Source of the DNA: Bacillota bacterium
Lineage (GTDB): Bacteria > Bacillota > Clostridia > Lachnospirales > Lachnospiraceae
NCBI GenBank assembly: GCA_023389295.1
Contig: JAEWEO010000242.1
Coordinates: forward strand, 1 to 8,371
Direction of reading: 5' to 3'
Length of the DNA stretch: 8,371 nt
Positions 6,477 to 8,371 of the stretch are shown here, one piece after another. A model generated the notes under the pieces. That model was not told the DNA's origin. It ran no database searches and saw only the letters and a program-made list of their open reading frames with translations. Every line of letters begins with the position of its first letter. Position 1 is the stretch's first letter. Made by a program: the position numbers and the translations under genes.

Positions 6477-7769
6477 TTATGCTCTGTCTGTCCCAAAATA
6501 GGTGACCATTAAATTCATCATGCTTTCCTGATCTTTTGCACCTATGGTTTCACTTGCTGAGTGCATTGCTAAAAGTGGAATTCCGATATCAATGGTTCGA
6601 ACAGGCAATAAGGTGGATAGAACAGGACCCATAGTGCCTCCGCCTGTTGCATCTGACCGATTTACGAATTTTTGATAAGGGATCTGATTTTCATCGCATA
6701 ATTGCTGGAAGATTGCAATTGCACCTGCATCATAGGCATATTTTTGTGCCGTATTAATTTTGAATACGATGCCCTTACCAACCACAGCATGATTGGTCGG
6801 GTCAAATTTGGAAGGATAGTTCGGATGGAAGGCTTGAGCCACATCCGCGGAGATTATGGTACTTCTCATCAATACCTCATACAGGTTAACTCTGCTTTTT
6901 CCTAAGGATTCAAAGATTTTCTCTAATAGAACCTCCGTGAATTGTGATGCGCAGCCTTGTTTTGTCTGATTACCGATTTCTTCATTATCATAGAGACCAA
7001 TAATATGGATATCTTTTTCACATACTTGACCTTTTATTCCATGCAGTAACGCATAAACAGATGTTAGATCATCCAGTCTTGGGGAACAAATTAGTTCCTT
7101 GTTCTTACCAACACTTTTTGCTTTGTCCATATTATAGATGTATAAATCATAATCCAGAATATCCTCGGCCTTAACCTCTAAGTGATCTGCCAGAATATCT
7201 ATAAAATAGTTTTTATCCTCTTCCTCCGATAAGCCTAGTAGCGGAAGAATATCGGTTTGTTTATTAATCTCAACACCTTGGTTCACATCACGGTTCAAAT
7301 GGATTGCCAAATTAGGGATTACGAGGATTGGATCCTCGATATCAATCAACACTTCCTTCGGAGAAAAGGAATGTTCACTCTTAAGTGCTACCTTTCCTGA
7401 GATTGACAGAGCTCTGTCATACCAGCTAGATAATAACATTCCTCCATACACTTCGGTGTTTAATTTGACGTAGCTCTTCTCCCTCATGATAGGATTGGGC
7501 TTAACACGAAAAGAAGGAAAATCCGTATGTGCTGCTGCCATACGAAGCATCATATCATCGTCTATTTCCTTCCCTATCCGAAAGGCGAACAACGTGGTAT
7601 CATATAAGGATAGATAATAAGATCCACCCTTTTTTAAATCCCATTTATTTTCGAAGCATAACTTCTCAAAGCCTTCTGCCTCAAGTATAGAGCCACAATT
7701 CTTCACCACCTGGAAGGGTGATGTCGAATGATCCATAAATTCAAAAAAATCTTTGAAGTCTAAATTCAT
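6477..7769 (-). CDS. apeB: M18-family aminopeptidase
   Basis: A 430-residue cytosolic metallo-aminopeptidase, the usual length for bacterial M18 enzymes, which remove N-terminal residues from peptides. The metal-site residues are present: AAHTD with H81 and D83, RLDDL (D233/D234), DNEEIG with the catalytic/metal pair E263-E264, ISADVAQAFHPN (D309) and LAMHSASE (H403). The RSDATGGGTMGP loop (371-382) is also typical, so the enzyme should be active. The ATG at 7769 has GGAGG 8 nt upstream; a GTG at 7784 would fall on the ribosome binding site and is rejected. It is monocistronic, with an extended -10 promoter at 7848-7856 and a hairpin terminator at 6311-6359, well past the stop. It has no obvious functional link to the polysaccharide operon. 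An acidic-residue preference is possible for M18 but cannot be read here. Confidence 0.95.
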   Translation of the reverse strand: MNLDFKDFFEFMDHSTSPFQVVKNCGSILEAEGFEKLCFENKWDLKKGGSYYLSLYDTTLFAFRIGKEIDDDMMLRMAAAHTDFPSFRVKPNPIMREKSYVKLNTEVYGGMLLSSWYDRALSISGKVALKSEHSFSPKEVLIDIEDPILVIPNLAIHLNRDVNQGVEINKQTDILPLLGLSEEEDKNYFIDILADHLEVKAEDILDYDLYIYNMDKAKSVGKNKELICSPRLDDLTSVYALLHGIKGQVCEKDIHIIGLYDNEEIGNQTKQGCASQFTEVLLEKIFESLGKSRVNLYEVLMRSTIISADVAQAFHPNYPSKFDPTNHAVVGKGIVFKINTAQKYAYDAGAIAIFQQLCDENQIPYQKFVNRSDATGGGTMGPVLSTLLPVRTIDIGIPLLAMHSASETIGAKDQESMMNLMVTYFGTDRA

Positions 7770-7829
7770 TATAATCGCCTCCACAATTTGCGTAAATTTC
7801 TCTGTTTCTTCTTTGGTATGTTCTATTTA

Positions 7830-7836
7830 TGTCGAA
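7830..7836 (+). promoter_or_regulatory. Putative Spo0A box in apeB leader
   Basis: TGTCGAA on the plus strand is an exact match to the Spo0A box TGNCGAA. It lies just downstream of the predicted apeB transcription start, where binding would be expected to repress. It forms half of the dyad TGTTGAA-TG-TTCGACA read on the minus strand. Roughly one such 7-mer is expected by chance in a window of this size, so the call is tentative. Confidence 0.3.
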
Positions 7837-7857
7837 CATTCAACATTATTATATCAG
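7837..7857 (-). repeat. Promoter-like inverted repeat, copy at the 5' side of apeB
   Basis: On the minus strand it reads CTGATATAAT, AA, TGTTGAATG. The same two blocks separated by TAC occur on the plus strand at 6423-6444. The two copies flank apeB in inverted orientation, with 19 identical bases plus a short spacer difference. This copy contains the apeB -10 region. Confidence 0.5.
7848..7856 (-). promoter_or_regulatory. Extended -10 promoter of apeB
   Basis: On the minus strand the sequence reads TGATATAAT, a perfect extended -10 (TG, one base, TATAAT). No good -35 is found at 17 bp. Start of transcription would be near 7841, giving a leader of about 70 nt before the ATG at 7769. The bases just downstream are TGTTGAATGTTCGACA, an imperfect dyad that includes a perfect Spo0A-box-like TTCGACA. 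Confidence 0.65.
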
Positions 7858-7931
7858 TTCTTAATTGAATTCACTATAACAATAGTGAATAAATCTTAAT
7901 TTTCTATCTCTTTTACATTTGTTAGGAAACG

Positions 7932-7992
7932 AAAAACCGAACTAAAAGCAAAATTGAAATCAAGCTGATCATTTTCTCTTAGTTCGGTTTTT
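7932..7992. terminator. Bidirectional Rho-independent-type terminator
   Basis: Perfect 14-bp inverted arms at 7932-7945 and 7979-7992, with A-runs and T-runs on the outer ends (stem core CCGAACTAA/TTAGTTCGG). On either strand the 3' arm ends in five or more T. It starts 5 bp past the stop of the partial gene at 7997 and so ends that transcript. On the plus strand it would stop read-through from the left. The 33-nt loop is unusually large but can fold into a smaller inner stem (GATTTC-like against GAAAT) around TGATCA. Confidence 0.85.
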
Positions 7993-7996
7993 TAAT

Positions 7997-8371
7997 TTAG
8001 AACGTACAGATAATAAAATAGGTTCTGTTTGCAGGTATGGTTACATTAAATTCATACCATCCTTCTGATTGTTCGTAATTTTCTACCTTTACTATCTCAC
8101 CGGTTTCCGGAATAAAAATTTCCGGAGCATCAATTGATTCTACACGAATTCTTAAATCTTCCTCTTTCAAATTATAATTCGTTATGTTTAAAATACGGCT
8201 ATTACCTTTTAAATAGCGGGTAACTCCTACACCGTAGATTCTCTCTCCATCGTGGATATAGGGATCAATCAGTCGGGCAGGATAGCTGGATAGACTATGA
8301 GATACTTCGTCCACTCCGCATAGGATTTCAAACGGTAGCTTGATTTCCCTTTTACATAGAGTGATAACATC
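7997..8371 (-). CDS. C-terminal fragment of a protein, possibly a large glycoside hydrolase
   Basis: The reading frame is open from the right edge to TAA at 7997-7999, giving the last 124 residues of a longer protein. The GTG at 8314 is an internal Val, because the frame stays open for 19 further codons to the edge. The tail is beta-rich: LNITNYNLKEEDLRIRVESI, then FIPETGEIVKVENYE and VTIPANRTYFIICTF. This resembles the C-terminal beta-sandwich of some large glycoside hydrolases, which end in a 'nothing but a description of adornment' pattern of the form xPETGEVxxx followed by a hydrophobic strand ending in a pattern like FVVxF. No catalytic part is in the window, so the enzyme class is unknown and the glycosidase link is an inference. 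It ends only 5 bp before the bidirectional terminator, so it is the last gene of its transcript. Confidence 0.7.
   Translation of the reverse strand, partial: DVITLCKREIKLPFEILCGVDEVSHSLSSYPARLIDPYIHDGERIYGVGVTRYLKGNSRILNITNYNLKEEDLRIRVESIDAPEIFIPETGEIVKVENYEQSEGWYEFNVTIPANRTYFIICTF

Noticed and set aside
6662..6905. Short open frames on both strands inside apeB
   Set aside because: They overlap the conserved core of the M18 enzyme in other frames and have no start signals.
7722..7728. Third TGTCGAA site
   Set aside because: It lies within the apeB coding sequence (near codons 14-16) and is probably chance.
7997..8314. A complete 105-residue small protein starting at GTG 8314
   Set aside because: The frame stays open to the window edge and there is no SD before the GTG, so this is the C-terminus of a larger protein.
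1..8371. Insertion sequences, CRISPR arrays, tRNA or rRNA genes
   Set aside because: No transposase-like protein, no spaced direct-repeat array and no tRNA-like or rRNA-like sequence was seen.

Overview
The window is AT-rich DNA with strong GGAGG-type ribosome binding sites, extended -10 promoters (TGnTATAAT) and closely packed genes. All supported genes are on the minus strand. This suggests a low-GC Firmicute, most likely a clostridium of the Lachnospiraceae type. The taxonomic call rests on protein style and composition, not on a marker gene.

Layout in transcription order, right to left. (1) 8371-7997: the C-terminal end of a protein that enters from beyond the right edge. Its beta-rich tail resembles those of some large glycoside hydrolases. 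It is followed by a bidirectional hairpin terminator (7932-7992). (2) 7769-6477: an M18-family aminopeptidase (apeB) with its own extended -10 promoter. Its only clear terminator (6311-6359) lies about 120 bp past the stop codon. (3) 6133 to the left edge: one tightly coupled operon of five genes in which every junction overlaps. It starts from an extended -10 promoter at 6263-6271 with a leader of about 120 nt.

The operon encodes, in order: a GtrB/DPM1-like GT2 enzyme that should charge undecaprenyl phosphate with a sugar; a polytopic GT-C-type (WsfD-like) transferase that should use such a lipid-linked sugar outside the membrane; a membrane protein with a degenerate GGDEF domain (SEEGE) that keeps the RxxD I-site, so a likely c-di-GMP receptor; a membrane-anchored DUF2334 (deacetylase-fold) protein; and a processive GT2 polysaccharide synthase with D, DxD, ED and QxxRW motifs, cut by the left edge.

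The last three genes have the same order as ydaK-ydaL-ydaM of the Bacillus subtilis ydaJKLMN exopolysaccharide operon and are related in kind to the Listeria pss system. The inferred system is a c-di-GMP-gated exopolysaccharide synthase with an added lipid-linked-sugar branch (GtrB plus GT-C) that may decorate the polymer outside the cell. A YdaN/BcsB-like gene is predicted just beyond the left edge. Other points of note are a DUF2334 protein that seems to have lost its metal-binding histidines, Spo0A-box-like sites in both leaders, and a 21-22 bp promoter-like element repeated in inverted orientation around apeB.
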